From contig NZ_BSSV01000011.1 in assembly GCF_030161435.1 (NCBI RefSeq), positions 1-60,508 of the forward strand: a stretch of 60,508 nucleotides of DNA. Reading direction: 5' to 3'. The notes under the pieces are model-generated. The model searched no databases. It saw only the letters and a list, made by a program, of their open reading frames with translations, and was not told the DNA's origin. This DNA comes from Thalassotalea loyana. Its GTDB lineage: Bacteria > Pseudomonadota > Gammaproteobacteria > Enterobacterales > Alteromonadaceae. Numbering within the stretch: position 1 is the stretch's first letter; each line of letters begins with the position of its first letter. This document shows positions 1-9,473 of this stretch, piece after piece. The position numbers and the translations under genes were made by a program.

Positions 1-11
1 TTTATAGAATA

Positions 12-381
<370 letters not shown>

Positions 382-387
382 GCGCGT

Positions 388-415
388 ATTCTACACTAAT
401 TATGAGTCTGTTCAA
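388..415 (-). promoter_or_regulatory. rnpB promoter
   Basis: On the minus strand TTGAAC (410-415) and TAGAAT (388-393) are separated by 16 bp, a sigma70-like promoter whose -10 lies about 7 bp before the 5' end of RNase P RNA. Confidence 0.65.
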
Positions 416-513
416 AAATAACTTATTATATTTGCGAATCAAGATTCGCTTTAGTTTGTATTTTGAACAATGTAGAATGAGCACTTATTCATTACGATAA
501 AAGTACGCAAAAA

Positions 514-1383
514 ATGAAAACCTTAATTTTATGTTTAACCTCAGTCGTGAGCTTTATCACTCACGCAACTTCTGTTTCATATCACAACAGCGCCGCAAAT
601 CATGAGGCAGTTCAATTTGCTCCGGGCATAATCTCAACAAATGCCTTTGAAATTAATGCAGTTTTTAACAAAGCTGGAGATAAAGTCTTATTCGCACGTT
701 GTAGTAATGACTTTAAAAAATGCACAATGATGTCTTCAGAATATAAAAGTGGGAAGTGGCAGGAACCTATCGCTTTTCCATTTTCTGGTGATTACCTAGA
801 AGCTGATCCTTACTATGATGAAAACGAAGAATTTGTATATTTTGTATCAAAACGACCAATCACTGAGGGCAGTGAAGCCGCTAAGAGTGTTAACCTTTGG
901 CGAACAAAATATACTAAGAATGGCTGGCAAGCTCCTGAATATTTGCCTGAATTGAGCTCTGATGCAGACGATCTTTATCCTTCAATTACCAATAATGGCG
1001 ATTTATACTTTCCGTCGTTTAGAAATCAGCAACGTAAACTCTACGTCGCTAAGAAAACTTCAAATGGCTTCAAACCACCAGTTGCGTTGCCAGCAGAAAT
1101 GTTTGGCAAAGATGGGAAAATTGGTGACTCGGTTGTCTTACCTGATGGCAACACGATTATCTTTAGTATGCGAAGAGCTGACAGCGTTGGCCGTGGAGAT
1201 TTATACATTTCGCAATTGATCGATAATCAATGGACAGTTGCCAGGTCACTTGGTGAAAAAGTAAATACACCAAATCATGAGTTCACACCTATTGTGACGC
1301 CTGATGGTAAATACCTCTTTTTTACTCGCGTAGAAAATGGCGTTGGCAATATCTATCAAATTGCCCTTTCATCATTAATATAA
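514..1383 (+). CDS. Exported TolB/PD40-type beta-propeller protein
   Basis: A 289-residue protein with an N-terminal signal peptide (about residues 1-18, ending ITHATS). The rest is built of PD40/WD40-like blades of the kind seen in TolB, for example the stretch around residues 90-105 with EADPYYDENEEFVYFVS and the last blade with TPDGKYLFFTR. It is likely periplasmic. Such propellers bind proteins or ligands, but nothing here shows a specific role. The ribosome binding site before the ATG is weak. It stands alone between rnpB and the regulated operon that begins at 1564. Confidence 0.75.
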   Translation: MKTLILCLTSVVSFITHATSVSYHNSAANHEAVQFAPGIISTNAFEINAVFNKAGDKVLFARCSNDFKKCTMMSSEYKSGKWQEPIAFPFSGDYLEADPYYDENEEFVYFVSKRPITEGSEAAKSVNLWRTKYTKNGWQAPEYLPELSSDADDLYPSITNNGDLYFPSFRNQQRKLYVAKKTSNGFKPPVALPAEMFGKDGKIGDSVVLPDGNTIIFSMRRADSVGRGDLYISQLIDNQWTVARSLGEKVNTPNHEFTPIVTPDGKYLFFTRVENGVGNIYQIALSSLI

Positions 1384-1397
1384 CCACATTTACCTTA

Positions 1398-1428
1398 GCG
1401 TCGTTTGATCAATAATTGCAAACGGCGC
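1398..1428 (+). terminator. Hairpin after the propeller gene, possible weak terminator
   Basis: A 10-bp stem with one G-T wobble (GCGTCGTTTG / CAAACGGCGC, 11-nt loop) lies 14 bp after the stop codon at 1383. No T-run follows, so intrinsic termination is doubtful; it may only protect a 3' end. Confidence 0.35.
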
Positions 1429-1464
1429 ATATAACCCTCTATTTTATATAAGAAAGTTTACTTT

Positions 1465-1493
1465 ATGACATTTGTCATATGACATTGATGACT
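1465..1493 (+). promoter_or_regulatory. Cluster of ATGACA half-sites, candidate operator
   Basis: Half-sites ATGACA (1465-1470), TGTCAT (1473-1478), ATGACA (1479-1484) and ATGACT (1488-1493) form one inverted repeat with a 2-bp gap and one perfect 12-bp palindrome, TGTCATATGACA (1473-1484). The block lies 70-100 bp before the first gene of an operon that ends with its own LuxR-type response regulator. Autoregulation through this block is an inference. Confidence 0.5.
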
Positions 1494-1563
1494 TTCGTCT
1501 CTAATTAAAATTTGCATCATGAGTAACAATTAATTCCGTAATCAACACAACAAGGAATTACGT

Positions 1564-2244
1564 ATGAAAAAGTTACTACTAGCAAGTTTCATCATTACAT
1601 CAACATCAGCCATCGCTGACCAGTCGCAAATCAATGCTATTGAAAACGCTTCAATGCAGCTGAACACTCAACAGCTTATTGCCTTAACAGAACAAAATGA
1701 AAGCTATGATCAAGGTTTAGCACTTTATCGATTAGCTATTGCACAAAACCTTACAGTGGATGCCGATAGCGCAATTGACTCTCTCAATAAAGCGATGAAA
1801 GTTATGGAAGCACATGTTGAGACAACACCAAATGATGGTGAAGCCTGGGCACTACTTGCACAAATATACGGTTTAAAGATTGGTTACGAGCCAATGAAGG
1901 GTGCCTTTTACGGCCCAAAATCAGGTAAAGCATTGAACCATGCATTCAAATACGCTCCACAAAGCCCTAGAACACACCTCGTCAAAGCGGTTAGTGAATA
2001 CAACACACCTGCCATGTTTGGCGGTAGCAAAGCTGCAGCACTCAAGTCATTAGATCAAGCGATTGGACTATTCAAATCAGACACGAGCAACAACCAATGG
2101 GGTGAGCCAGAAGCTTATGTATGGCGCGGATTAACACACTTATCACAAAACAATTTAGAAAAAGCGATGCAAGATTGGCAGCACGCGCTTGATATTGCAC
2201 CCGATTATGGTTGGGCAAAGATGTTAATCAATCAAAACAAATAA
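1564..2244 (+). CDS. Exported TPR-repeat protein
   Basis: A 226-residue protein with a signal peptide (MKKLLLASFIITSTSAIADQ; cleavage probably after SAIA). TPR-like helices follow: one around residues 60-100 (NDGEAWALLAQIYG) and a clear one at the C-terminus (PEAYVWRGLTHLSQNNLEKA). It probably acts in the periplasm as a scaffold or sensor. AAGGAATTACGT before the ATG is a good ribosome binding site. It is the first gene of a unit that continues with a membrane protein, an SMR transporter, a histidine kinase and a response regulator. A stem-loop after its stop may make it the most abundant product. Its partner is unknown. Confidence 0.75.
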   Translation: MKKLLLASFIITSTSAIADQSQINAIENASMQLNTQQLIALTEQNESYDQGLALYRLAIAQNLTVDADSAIDSLNKAMKVMEAHVETTPNDGEAWALLAQIYGLKIGYEPMKGAFYGPKSGKALNHAFKYAPQSPRTHLVKAVSEYNTPAMFGGSKAAALKSLDQAIGLFKSDTSNNQWGEPEAYVWRGLTHLSQNNLEKAMQDWQHALDIAPDYGWAKMLINQNK

Positions 2245-2257
2245 AAAACAAATGAAT

Positions 2258-2281
2258 AAAGCCGCGAGCTTTCGCGGCTTT
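2258..2281 (+). terminator. Intercistronic stem-loop, probable partial terminator
   Basis: AAAGCCGCGA - GCTT - TCGCGGCTTT is a perfect 10-bp GC-rich hairpin between the TPR gene and the next gene. The T-run is only three bases and then becomes TCCATGG, so it should terminate incompletely and let some transcripts pass into the transporter and two-component genes. Confidence 0.6.
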
Positions 2282-2298
2282 CCATGGAGGATATAACA

Positions 2299-2871
2299 AT
2301 GACAAAATCACTTGAACAATACCGCGAAGAATACAAACAGAAATCACTTATAACCATGCCAATTGCTGGCACAATAGTTTGGTTTTTATTAGGCATAACT
2401 GCCCTTTTTATCCCAGCAAACCAAATGGTACTCCCTGTCTATATTGGCACAGGATCAATTTTCTACTTGGCTTTATTTATATCGCGTTTTACTGGTGAAA
2501 AGTTGTTAGTCAAGAAGGAAGAGCGCAACCCATTCGACTCACTATTTCTCTATACCTTAGTCATGAGTTGGTGTGCTTTTGCTATTGCCATTCCTTTTGG
2601 CATTGAAGACCATACTGCTGTGCCAATGGCAGTGGGTATTGTTGCTGGCTTAATGTGGGTGCCAATTTCATGGACACTTGAGCACAATGTGGGAGTAGTG
2701 CACACATTAATGAGAACAGCGCTAATTTTATTAGCTTGGATCACCTTTCCTGAGCATAGTTATGTGTTAATACCCTTTATCATTGTATTCGTTTATATCA
2801 TTAGCCTGTATCAATTAATTACTCGCCACAAGCGTGTTGTTAGAGATACGCAACAACCGCAAGTTGCCTAG
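2299..2871 (+). CDS. Membrane protein of unknown function, about five or six helices
   Basis: A 190-residue integral membrane protein. The chosen ATG at 2299 has GGAGG eight bases upstream; the earlier ATG at 2284 overlaps that site and is unlikely. A short charged N-terminus (SLEQYREEYKQKSLI) leads into paired hydrophobic segments at about residues 17-36 and 43-60, more helices at 85-105 and 110-125, and two near 138-175. The C-terminal tail is basic. I recall similar uncharacterised bacterial proteins that start with an EYxxK...PIAG pattern but cannot name the family with certainty. It may sense or handle membrane-active compounds together with the adjacent SMR protein. Confidence 0.7.
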   Translation: MTKSLEQYREEYKQKSLITMPIAGTIVWFLLGITALFIPANQMVLPVYIGTGSIFYLALFISRFTGEKLLVKKEERNPFDSLFLYTLVMSWCAFAIAIPFGIEDHTAVPMAVGIVAGLMWVPISWTLEHNVGVVHTLMRTALILLAWITFPEHSYVLIPFIIVFVYIISLYQLITRHKRVVRDTQQPQVA

Positions 2872-2888
2872 CCATTGAGGAGATTATC

Positions 2889-3218
2889 ATGGCTTATTTA
2901 TGTTTAATTTTGGCAATCATTAGTGAGGTTATCGCCACTTTATGCTTGAAAGCATCTAATGGCTGGCAACACACAGGATATGGAATGGCATCGGTAGCAC
3001 TTTACACCGTCGCGGGCATCTTTCTATCTTACACACTCAAGTCGATGAGTGTCGGTATCACTTATGCTATTTGGTCTGGTGTTGGAATAGCCCTAGTGTG
3101 CATTGCATCAGTGTATTTATGGCAACAAAAATTTGATTCCTTCGCCTATGCCGGTATTGCAATGATTGGTTTGGGCACATTGCTAATAACAGCTAAATCG
3201 AGTGTTGTCATTCAGTAG
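2889..3218 (+). CDS. Small multidrug resistance (SMR/EmrE-family) transporter
   Basis: A 109-residue, four-helix protein, the usual length of SMR exporters, which work as dimers and exchange protons for hydrophobic cations, guanidinium compounds or polyamines. The membrane-embedded glutamate of helix 1 is present in LAIISEVIATLCLKAS (about residue 13), and the helix-3 signature appears as GITYAIWSGVGI. GAGGAG before the ATG is a strong ribosome binding site. Being a single gene, it would act as a homodimer. Its place inside a two-component operon suggests that expression follows a membrane or drug signal; the substrate cannot be read from the sequence. Confidence 0.88.
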   Translation: MAYLCLILAIISEVIATLCLKASNGWQHTGYGMASVALYTVAGIFLSYTLKSMSVGITYAIWSGVGIALVCIASVYLWQQKFDSFAYAGIAMIGLGTLLITAKSSVVIQ

Positions 3219-3280
3219 TCAGGTTATTGCTTGCAAATCGAAAAAACCAAGGTAACGTATTAAATATTAAGGAGAAAGTA

Positions 3281-4375
3281 ATGAGCAACACATTTGACAT
3301 AGCACTCGCTGATAACCGCAAGCCATATTGGATATGGGGGCCGTTAGCATTTTCTATCTTTTACTTTCTTCCATTAATTTTCAGTTTCGAAAAATTTACG
3401 GCCGTACGGTTATTAGGTATGGCGGGTATTTTTGCCATTTTTATCCTGCTTTATATAAAAGCAACATTTGCTCATGGTCGTAAAACTCTCATTGCTATAG
3501 TCGCTATCGTATTGCTCTCAACATTCGGCACGTATGTAACGCCTGGCACTCAAGCCCTATTTGGCTATGCTGCGTTTTTTACAGGCTTCTATTACACCAT
3601 GAATCGAGGTATTTGGGGCCTAGCCTTGATCGTTCTTTCAATCTTGTTGGCTGCAAAGCTTTTTGGCTTTACCGATGCGTATTTTCTTGCTCCTGCATTA
3701 ATTGTGTCGATTGGGATGTTCTTTTTTGGTCATGCCGAACGCAGAGATCGTATACATTCCAAAAAAGAAGAGAAAAGCCAGGCACAAATTGAGCAACTCG
3801 CAACAATCGCTGAGCGTGAGAGAATTGCTCGAGACTTACATGACCTTGTAGGTCACTCTTTATCTTCAATTGCATTAAAGGCTGAATTAGCGCAAAAGCT
3901 AATGGACAAAGAATACACTGAGCAAGCTAGAGTACAAATTAACGAAGTCGCAGATCTTTCTCGTCGTACCTTAGCTGAAATACGACATGCCGTTTCAGGT
4001 TTGAAACAAGTCAATTTAACAGGTCAAATTGCCAAATTAACAAAAGAGCTATCTGCTCAGGGCTTTAACGTTGAAGAACAAGTAAGTATAAAGCAACTTT
4101 CGCCTCAAATTGAGTCCCAATTAATGTTAATAATTACTGAGTTGGTGACGAATATCTTACGGCACAGTAATGGTAACCAAGTGGAGCTGTCTTTGGTTCA
4201 AAAAGATGGAATATCATTGCGTGTATTTGATAATGGAACCGGTTCAATCAGTGACAAAGGGAATGGGCTGACAGGCATCAAAGAGCGATGTCAGCAACTG
4301 GGCACTATGCCCAATATAAGTTACGGCAATGGATTTAGTGTTTCGATATTTATTCAGGAAGAAACAAATGATTAA
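3281..4375 (+). CDS. Sensor histidine kinase, DesK-like (HisKA_3)
   Basis: A 364-residue inner-membrane kinase. The ATG at 3281 has AAGGAG eight bases upstream, so a frame that opens 54 bp earlier is not used. Residues 15-150 hold about five or six membrane helices with almost no periplasmic loops, as in kinases that sense the membrane itself. The dimerisation box ERIARDLHDLVGHSLSS carries the phospho-accepting histidine at about residue 187. The ATPase domain follows with TELVTNILRHSN, DNGTGS and GNGLTGIKER. The stop overlaps the start of the response regulator by 8 bp, so the two are translationally coupled. The fold resembles B. subtilis DesK, but the stimulus is not known. Confidence 0.9.
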   Translation: MSNTFDIALADNRKPYWIWGPLAFSIFYFLPLIFSFEKFTAVRLLGMAGIFAIFILLYIKATFAHGRKTLIAIVAIVLLSTFGTYVTPGTQALFGYAAFFTGFYYTMNRGIWGLALIVLSILLAAKLFGFTDAYFLAPALIVSIGMFFFGHAERRDRIHSKKEEKSQAQIEQLATIAERERIARDLHDLVGHSLSSIALKAELAQKLMDKEYTEQARVQINEVADLSRRTLAEIRHAVSGLKQVNLTGQIAKLTKELSAQGFNVEEQVSIKQLSPQIESQLMLIITELVTNILRHSNGNQVELSLVQKDGISLRVFDNGTGSISDKGNGLTGIKERCQQLGTMPNISYGNGFSVSIFIQEETND

Positions 4376-4970
4376 TGTTTTAGTTGTTGAAGATCAAGCG
4401 ATGGTGCGTGGTGCAATCTGCGCATTGTTATCGTTGGAAGACAATATTCATGTGGCTGCAGAAGCAGAGAATGGCGAGCAAGCAAAAAAACTTCTACAAG
4501 CGCATCAAGTCGATATCGTCTTAACGGATATAGAAATGCCACAAACAACTGGTATTGAATTAGCCGAGTACATTGCCGAAACGCAACCAGATATAAAAAC
4601 CATCATTATGACAACCTTTAGCAAAGTTGGCTACATCAAACGCTCAATGCAAGCGGGAGTTAAGGGATTCATATTAAAAGAAGCGCCATCTGATGATTTA
4701 GTCGATGCCGTTAATCAAGTATACAATGGGCGTAAGATTATCGATCCAGAGCTCGCAATTAGTGCTCTTGACGACAACGATCCGTTAACCGACAAAGAAC
4801 GCAAAGCCCTCAGGCTGGCGAGTGAAGGTTTAAAAACAGGAGAAATAGCAGAAAAGCTGTTTCTCTCAGAGGGCACCGTCAGAAATTATTTATCGGAGTG
4901 CATTGCCAAACTCAATGCTAGCAACCGTGTTGAGGCTGCACGTATAGCAAAACAAAAAGGTTGGCTCTAA
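4368..4970 (+). CDS. LuxR/NarL-family response regulator
   Basis: A 200-residue regulator. The start at 4368 follows GGAAG and overlaps the kinase stop; a longer frame would add unrelated N-terminal residues. The receiver domain shows the acidic pocket VVEDQ (D9), phosphorylation site D54 in VLTDIEMP, the threonine of MTTFSK and the lysine of LKEAP. The C-terminal helix-turn-helix reads SEGLKTGEIAEKLFLSEGTV. It is the cognate partner of the upstream kinase. The most likely target is its own operon, through the ATGACA block at 1465-1493. It resembles DesR in layout; a fatty-acid link would be speculation. Confidence 0.92.
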   Translation: MINVLVVEDQAMVRGAICALLSLEDNIHVAAEAENGEQAKKLLQAHQVDIVLTDIEMPQTTGIELAEYIAETQPDIKTIIMTTFSKVGYIKRSMQAGVKGFILKEAPSDDLVDAVNQVYNGRKIIDPELAISALDDNDPLTDKERKALRLASEGLKTGEIAEKLFLSEGTVRNYLSECIAKLNASNRVEAARIAKQKGWL

Positions 4971-4980
4971 AGCCAACCTT
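4951..4980 (-). terminator. rsmI terminator, overlapping the end of the regulator gene
   Basis: AAGGTTGGCT - CTAA - AGCCAACCTT (4957-4980) is a perfect 10-bp hairpin. On the minus strand it is followed by TTTTTGTTTT, so it works as an intrinsic terminator for rsmI. On the plus strand the next bases are not T-rich. Its left arm encodes the last residues of the response regulator. Confidence 0.75.
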
Positions 4981-4993
4981 CCTCAGCGTGACA

Positions 4994-5845
4994 TTATTGC
5001 TTTAATGTAAGCGCAAAGTCATACAACGTGTTTTTCTTCACACCATAAATTTTTGCGGCAACAGCACACGCTTTTTTAGGCGGTAACTCTTCTAATAGAA
5101 TCTCAAGCGTTTTAGCTATTTCAGGCGAAATTCCAGTATTATCTTTGGGTTTACCAGCAATAATTAAGACCATCTCGCCTTTGAGCTGATTCGGGTCTTC
5201 ATTTAACCAATCGAGTAAGTTTTGTGCACTATCACTGTAAACCGTTTCAAACGTTTTTGTCAGCTCTCTTGCCATGACAACTCGCCGCTCTCCACCAAGC
5301 ACCTCCACGATATCAGCGACGGTATCAATCGCTCTTCTAGGTGCATCATAAAAAACCATCGTTCGTTCTTCATTTGCCAGTGCTGCCAGCGTTTTTTGCC
5401 GAGCACCTGATTTAGAAGGTAAGAAGCCTTCAAAGGTAAACCTATCGGTTGGTAGACCCGCAACACTTAATGCGCTGATCGCGGCACAGGCACCAGGAAC
5501 AGGTACAATACGTATATCGTGTTCTCTTAAGAAGCTAACAATATGGAAGCCTGGATCGCTAATCAAAGGAGTACCAGCATCAGACACCAACGCTATTGAT
5601 TTTCCTTCTTGCAGTAACTGTAAAAAATAGTCTTGTCGCTGGCGTTCGTTATGATCATGCAACGAAATAGTCTTGTTAGAAATTGCAAAATGATTCAGTA
5701 ATCGTTGCGTATGTCTTGTATCCTCACAAGCTATGATATCGACTTGGGCAAGAACGCCAATTGCACGTTCGGTCATATCGGCAAGATTACCAATTGGCGT
5801 TGAAACAACATACAACTGACCAGCTTCAACAAAAATTTGTGACAT
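4994..5845 (-). CDS. rsmI: 16S rRNA 2'-O-ribose C1402 methyltransferase
   Basis: A 283-residue SAM-dependent methyltransferase of the tetrapyrrole-methylase fold. With RsmH it makes m4Cm1402 in the decoding centre of 16S rRNA. Recognised by GQLYVVSTPIGNLADMTERA at the N-terminus, CEDTRHTQRLL, and LVSDAGTPLISDPGF with the SAM-binding loop VPVPGACAAISALSVAGLPT. It is divergent from lpoA with 87 bp between the starts, as in E. coli, and ends in its own terminator. Confidence 0.97.
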   Translation of the reverse strand: MSQIFVEAGQLYVVSTPIGNLADMTERAIGVLAQVDIIACEDTRHTQRLLNHFAISNKTISLHDHNERQRQDYFLQLLQEGKSIALVSDAGTPLISDPGFHIVSFLREHDIRIVPVPGACAAISALSVAGLPTDRFTFEGFLPSKSGARQKTLAALANEERTMVFYDAPRRAIDTVADIVEVLGGERRVVMARELTKTFETVYSDSAQNLLDWLNEDPNQLKGEMVLIIAGKPKDNTGISPEIAKTLEILLEELPPKKACAVAAKIYGVKKNTLYDFALTLKQ

Positions 5846-5932
5846 AATACCTTCTTCCTCGTCACAAATGTTGTGACTACTTGCTTTGGCGTTTATTATA
5901 AACCGACTACTGTAAATACGGATATATAACTC

Positions 5933-7822
5933 GTGCTTTTCAATCGCTTTTTTTCAAAAAAACACCAACTCGCGCTGTTTTCTGTCGTGAGCCTTACGCT
6001 AATGAGCTGTTCTTCTAGTCCCAAAAAGACGCAGCCTAGCGTTAACCAAACACCCGTTGAAGTAGAAAAAAGTACGACTGTCGAAAACAATGCACAATCT
6101 ATTCTTGAACAAGCGGAGCTTTCCCTTGCTTCAGCTCCGGATCAAGCGAGTCATTTATTGATCCAAGCAGCGCAAGCATATATCCAAGAAGGTAAGCCGA
6201 ATAATGCCTTATGGTTAGCGAAACAATTAGCGAAGACCCCAGAGTTGCAAACGAACCAACAACAATATCAAGTTGTAGTTATTACAGCTCAGGCATACCA
6301 ACAATTAGCGCCAGAAAAAGATTTATCAGAATTATTATTTCAGGCAGATGAGTTAGCTGAACAATCCAACATTGCTCATACGATCGAATATTATCAGCTT
6401 AAAGCGCTTCAGGCTAAACAAAGCAATCAACTTGTCAGTGAACTTGACGCCCTATTACGTGTTTTCTCGCTAGATTCAGATATTACTAACGGCGATATTG
6501 AGTATTTGTGGGTTAAATTTAGTGAATTAACTCAATGGCAGCAGCAACAGTTGAATCAACTAAGTGCTCCACTAGTAACGCCGTGGCTAACACTAACGAG
6601 TATAGCCAATAATTACGGCCACGAAGCAAGTGAGTTCTCTCGTCACTTAACTCAGTGGCAGACGAGAAATGGCACCCACCCTGCTAGTGTCATTGCCCAA
6701 CAGTTGTTACAAGAACAAAGCATAGCTGAAAACAACCTCAATGAAGGCTCTCCTGCAGAGCCCGAAGTTATTGCCGTTATTCTCCCATTATCGGGTAAAC
6801 AAGTTAAAGCGGGACAAGTAGCTCAAGAGGGAATTCTAGCTGCTTACCAAAATAATCAAGCGTTGACGCTAAAGTTTATCGATGCCAATCAACTCGACTT
6901 CACTACCTTAGCTGACGACTTGTCTCAAATGAAGGCAACACGTGTTATCGGGCCACTGTTAAAACAAAATGTTGAGCAGTTCCTTGCGCAAAGTATTCAA
7001 TTACCAACCTTGTTACTCAACATACCTAATCAAACCCAACTGCAAGAATACCAAATCGCTATTTCAATGCGCCCTGAGGATGAAGCAATCCAAGCTGCTG
7101 CTCAGCTAAGTGACAAGCGATACAAGAAGCCACTTATCCTGAGTCACAAAGATGGCGTAAGCCAGCGCATCGCACAAACGTTTGCAAGCCAATGGCAATC
7201 AATCACAGGTGAGACAATTGAAAGCATGACTTACAGTCAGGGTAAAGACATGCAAACACAATTGAAAGCGAGCCTTGGTGTTGATGCAAGCCAAAAGCGA
7301 ATTGCCGATTTACGTTTGCGTTTAGACCAAATAATCAAAATCGAAGAGCGAAATCGCCGAGATATAGACATGATTTATATTGTCGGCAACAATTCACAAA
7401 CACGTTTGATTAAACCTTATATCGATGTAAATATCGCCACATTTGCCAATATTATTCCTGTTTATGCTAGCTCCAGAAGTCACAGCTTGATTCATGATGA
7501 CAGTGCACTTGTGGATTTAAACGGTATGACTTTTACTGAGATGCCTTGGATGTTGAGCTCTGAGCAACAAAACACGCCATTGGCCAAACAAGCTAAAAGT
7601 TTATGGCCAAACCGCAGCGACTCACTTCAACGAATTTTTGCAATGGGTTATGACGCAATTTCGTTAGTCAACAAGATCGATGCATTTCAAACGAAGCCCT
7701 ATGTCCGCCACTTTGGTCAAACAGGGGTATTAAAATTAAATGACCAAAATGTGCTCACTCGCTCTTTGTTATGGGGGCAGTACAATCGAAACAACGTTAA
7801 GCAACTTGCTCAAATAAACTAA
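5933..7822 (+). CDS. lpoA: Outer-membrane lipoprotein activator of PBP1a
   Basis: A 629-residue lipoprotein that reaches through the peptidoglycan to activate the bifunctional synthase PBP1a. Translation starts at a GTG. The signal peptide ends in a lipobox LMS-C with Cys26. An N-terminal TPR-rich helical domain (about residues 45-260) is followed by a Gln-rich, low-complexity link and by a C-terminal domain with the fold of periplasmic binding proteins, which begins at EVIAVILPLSGKQVKAGQ. The length fits the family. It is the first gene of the conserved lpoA-yraN-diaA-dolP run, with only 3 bp before yraN. Confidence 0.95.
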   Translation: MLFNRFFSKKHQLALFSVVSLTLMSCSSSPKKTQPSVNQTPVEVEKSTTVENNAQSILEQAELSLASAPDQASHLLIQAAQAYIQEGKPNNALWLAKQLAKTPELQTNQQQYQVVVITAQAYQQLAPEKDLSELLFQADELAEQSNIAHTIEYYQLKALQAKQSNQLVSELDALLRVFSLDSDITNGDIEYLWVKFSELTQWQQQQLNQLSAPLVTPWLTLTSIANNYGHEASEFSRHLTQWQTRNGTHPASVIAQQLLQEQSIAENNLNEGSPAEPEVIAVILPLSGKQVKAGQVAQEGILAAYQNNQALTLKFIDANQLDFTTLADDLSQMKATRVIGPLLKQNVEQFLAQSIQLPTLLLNIPNQTQLQEYQIAISMRPEDEAIQAAAQLSDKRYKKPLILSHKDGVSQRIAQTFASQWQSITGETIESMTYSQGKDMQTQLKASLGVDASQKRIADLRLRLDQIIKIEERNRRDIDMIYIVGNNSQTRLIKPYIDVNIATFANIIPVYASSRSHSLIHDDSALVDLNGMTFTEMPWMLSSEQQNTPLAKQAKSLWPNRSDSLQRIFAMGYDAISLVNKIDAFQTKPYVRHFGQTGVLKLNDQNVLTRSLLWGQYNRNNVKQLAQIN

Positions 7823-7825
7823 ACG

Positions 7826-8850
<1,025 letters not shown>

Positions 8851-9423
8851 ATGAAAAATTCAAGCAAACTACTGATTATCGCTGCAACGTTAACAATGCT
8901 CCAAGGCTGTGTTACTGCAGCGGTAGTAGGTGTTGTCGGAGGTGCAGTTGTTGCCAATGACAATCGAAGTGTTGGTCAACAAATTGATGATCAAAATATC
9001 GAAATTAAAGCAATGGCTGAAATTGCAAAGCAAGATGCCTTAACAGAAGGTAGTCGTATTAAAGTTGTTAGCCTAAACGGCAGAATATTAGTCGTTGGCC
9101 AAGCAAAAAATGAATACGTTCGAGACCTTGCTATCAAAACCGTTAACAATATTGAAGGTGTCAGCCAGGTTTATAATCAATTACGTATCGGTAATGAAAC
9201 CTCTGTTACAACGCAGTCAAATGATGTTTGGCTAACCTCAAAGGTTAAAACAGCACTATTTGCCGATGAAAATATTGACGCGACAAATATTAAAGTCGTT
9301 ACGGAGAACGGCGAAGTTTTCTTAATGGGGCTTGTTGCACAAACTCAAGCAAACGCAGCGGTAGACGTCGCACGAAATATAAGCGGTGTAAATCGCGTAT
9401 TTAAAGCGTTTGAGTATTTATAA
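8851..9423 (+). CDS. dolP: BON-domain outer-membrane lipoprotein DolP
   Basis: A 190-residue lipoprotein with lipobox LQG-C at Cys20 and two BON domains: RIKVVSLNGRILVVGQAKN to VYNQLRIG, and KVKTALFADENIDATNIKVV to the C-terminus. DolP (formerly YraP) supports outer-membrane integrity and the BAM complex. It starts directly after the diaA stop and closes the lpoA-yraN-diaA-dolP unit, which ends at a strong terminator. Confidence 0.93.
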   Translation: MKNSSKLLIIAATLTMLQGCVTAAVVGVVGGAVVANDNRSVGQQIDDQNIEIKAMAEIAKQDALTEGSRIKVVSLNGRILVVGQAKNEYVRDLAIKTVNNIEGVSQVYNQLRIGNETSVTTQSNDVWLTSKVKTALFADENIDATNIKVVTENGEVFLMGLVAQTQANAAVDVARNISGVNRVFKAFEYL

Positions 9424-9438
9424 AAACGTTTGAATAAT

Positions 9439-9467
9439 AAAAAAGCCGCTATTTAGCGGCTTTTTTG
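9439..9467. terminator. Bidirectional terminator between dolP and the EAL gene
   Basis: AAAAAGCCGCT - ATTT - AGCGGCTTTTTT is a GC-rich stem flanked by A and T runs, so it can serve dolP on the plus strand and the convergent gene on the minus strand, which stops at 9474. Confidence 0.9.
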
Positions 9468-9473
9468 TTTAGA

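Noticed and set aside
3227-3280. Longer N-terminus for the histidine kinase
   Set aside because: The added residues overlap the ribosome binding site AAGGAG of the ATG at 3281 and have no site of their own.
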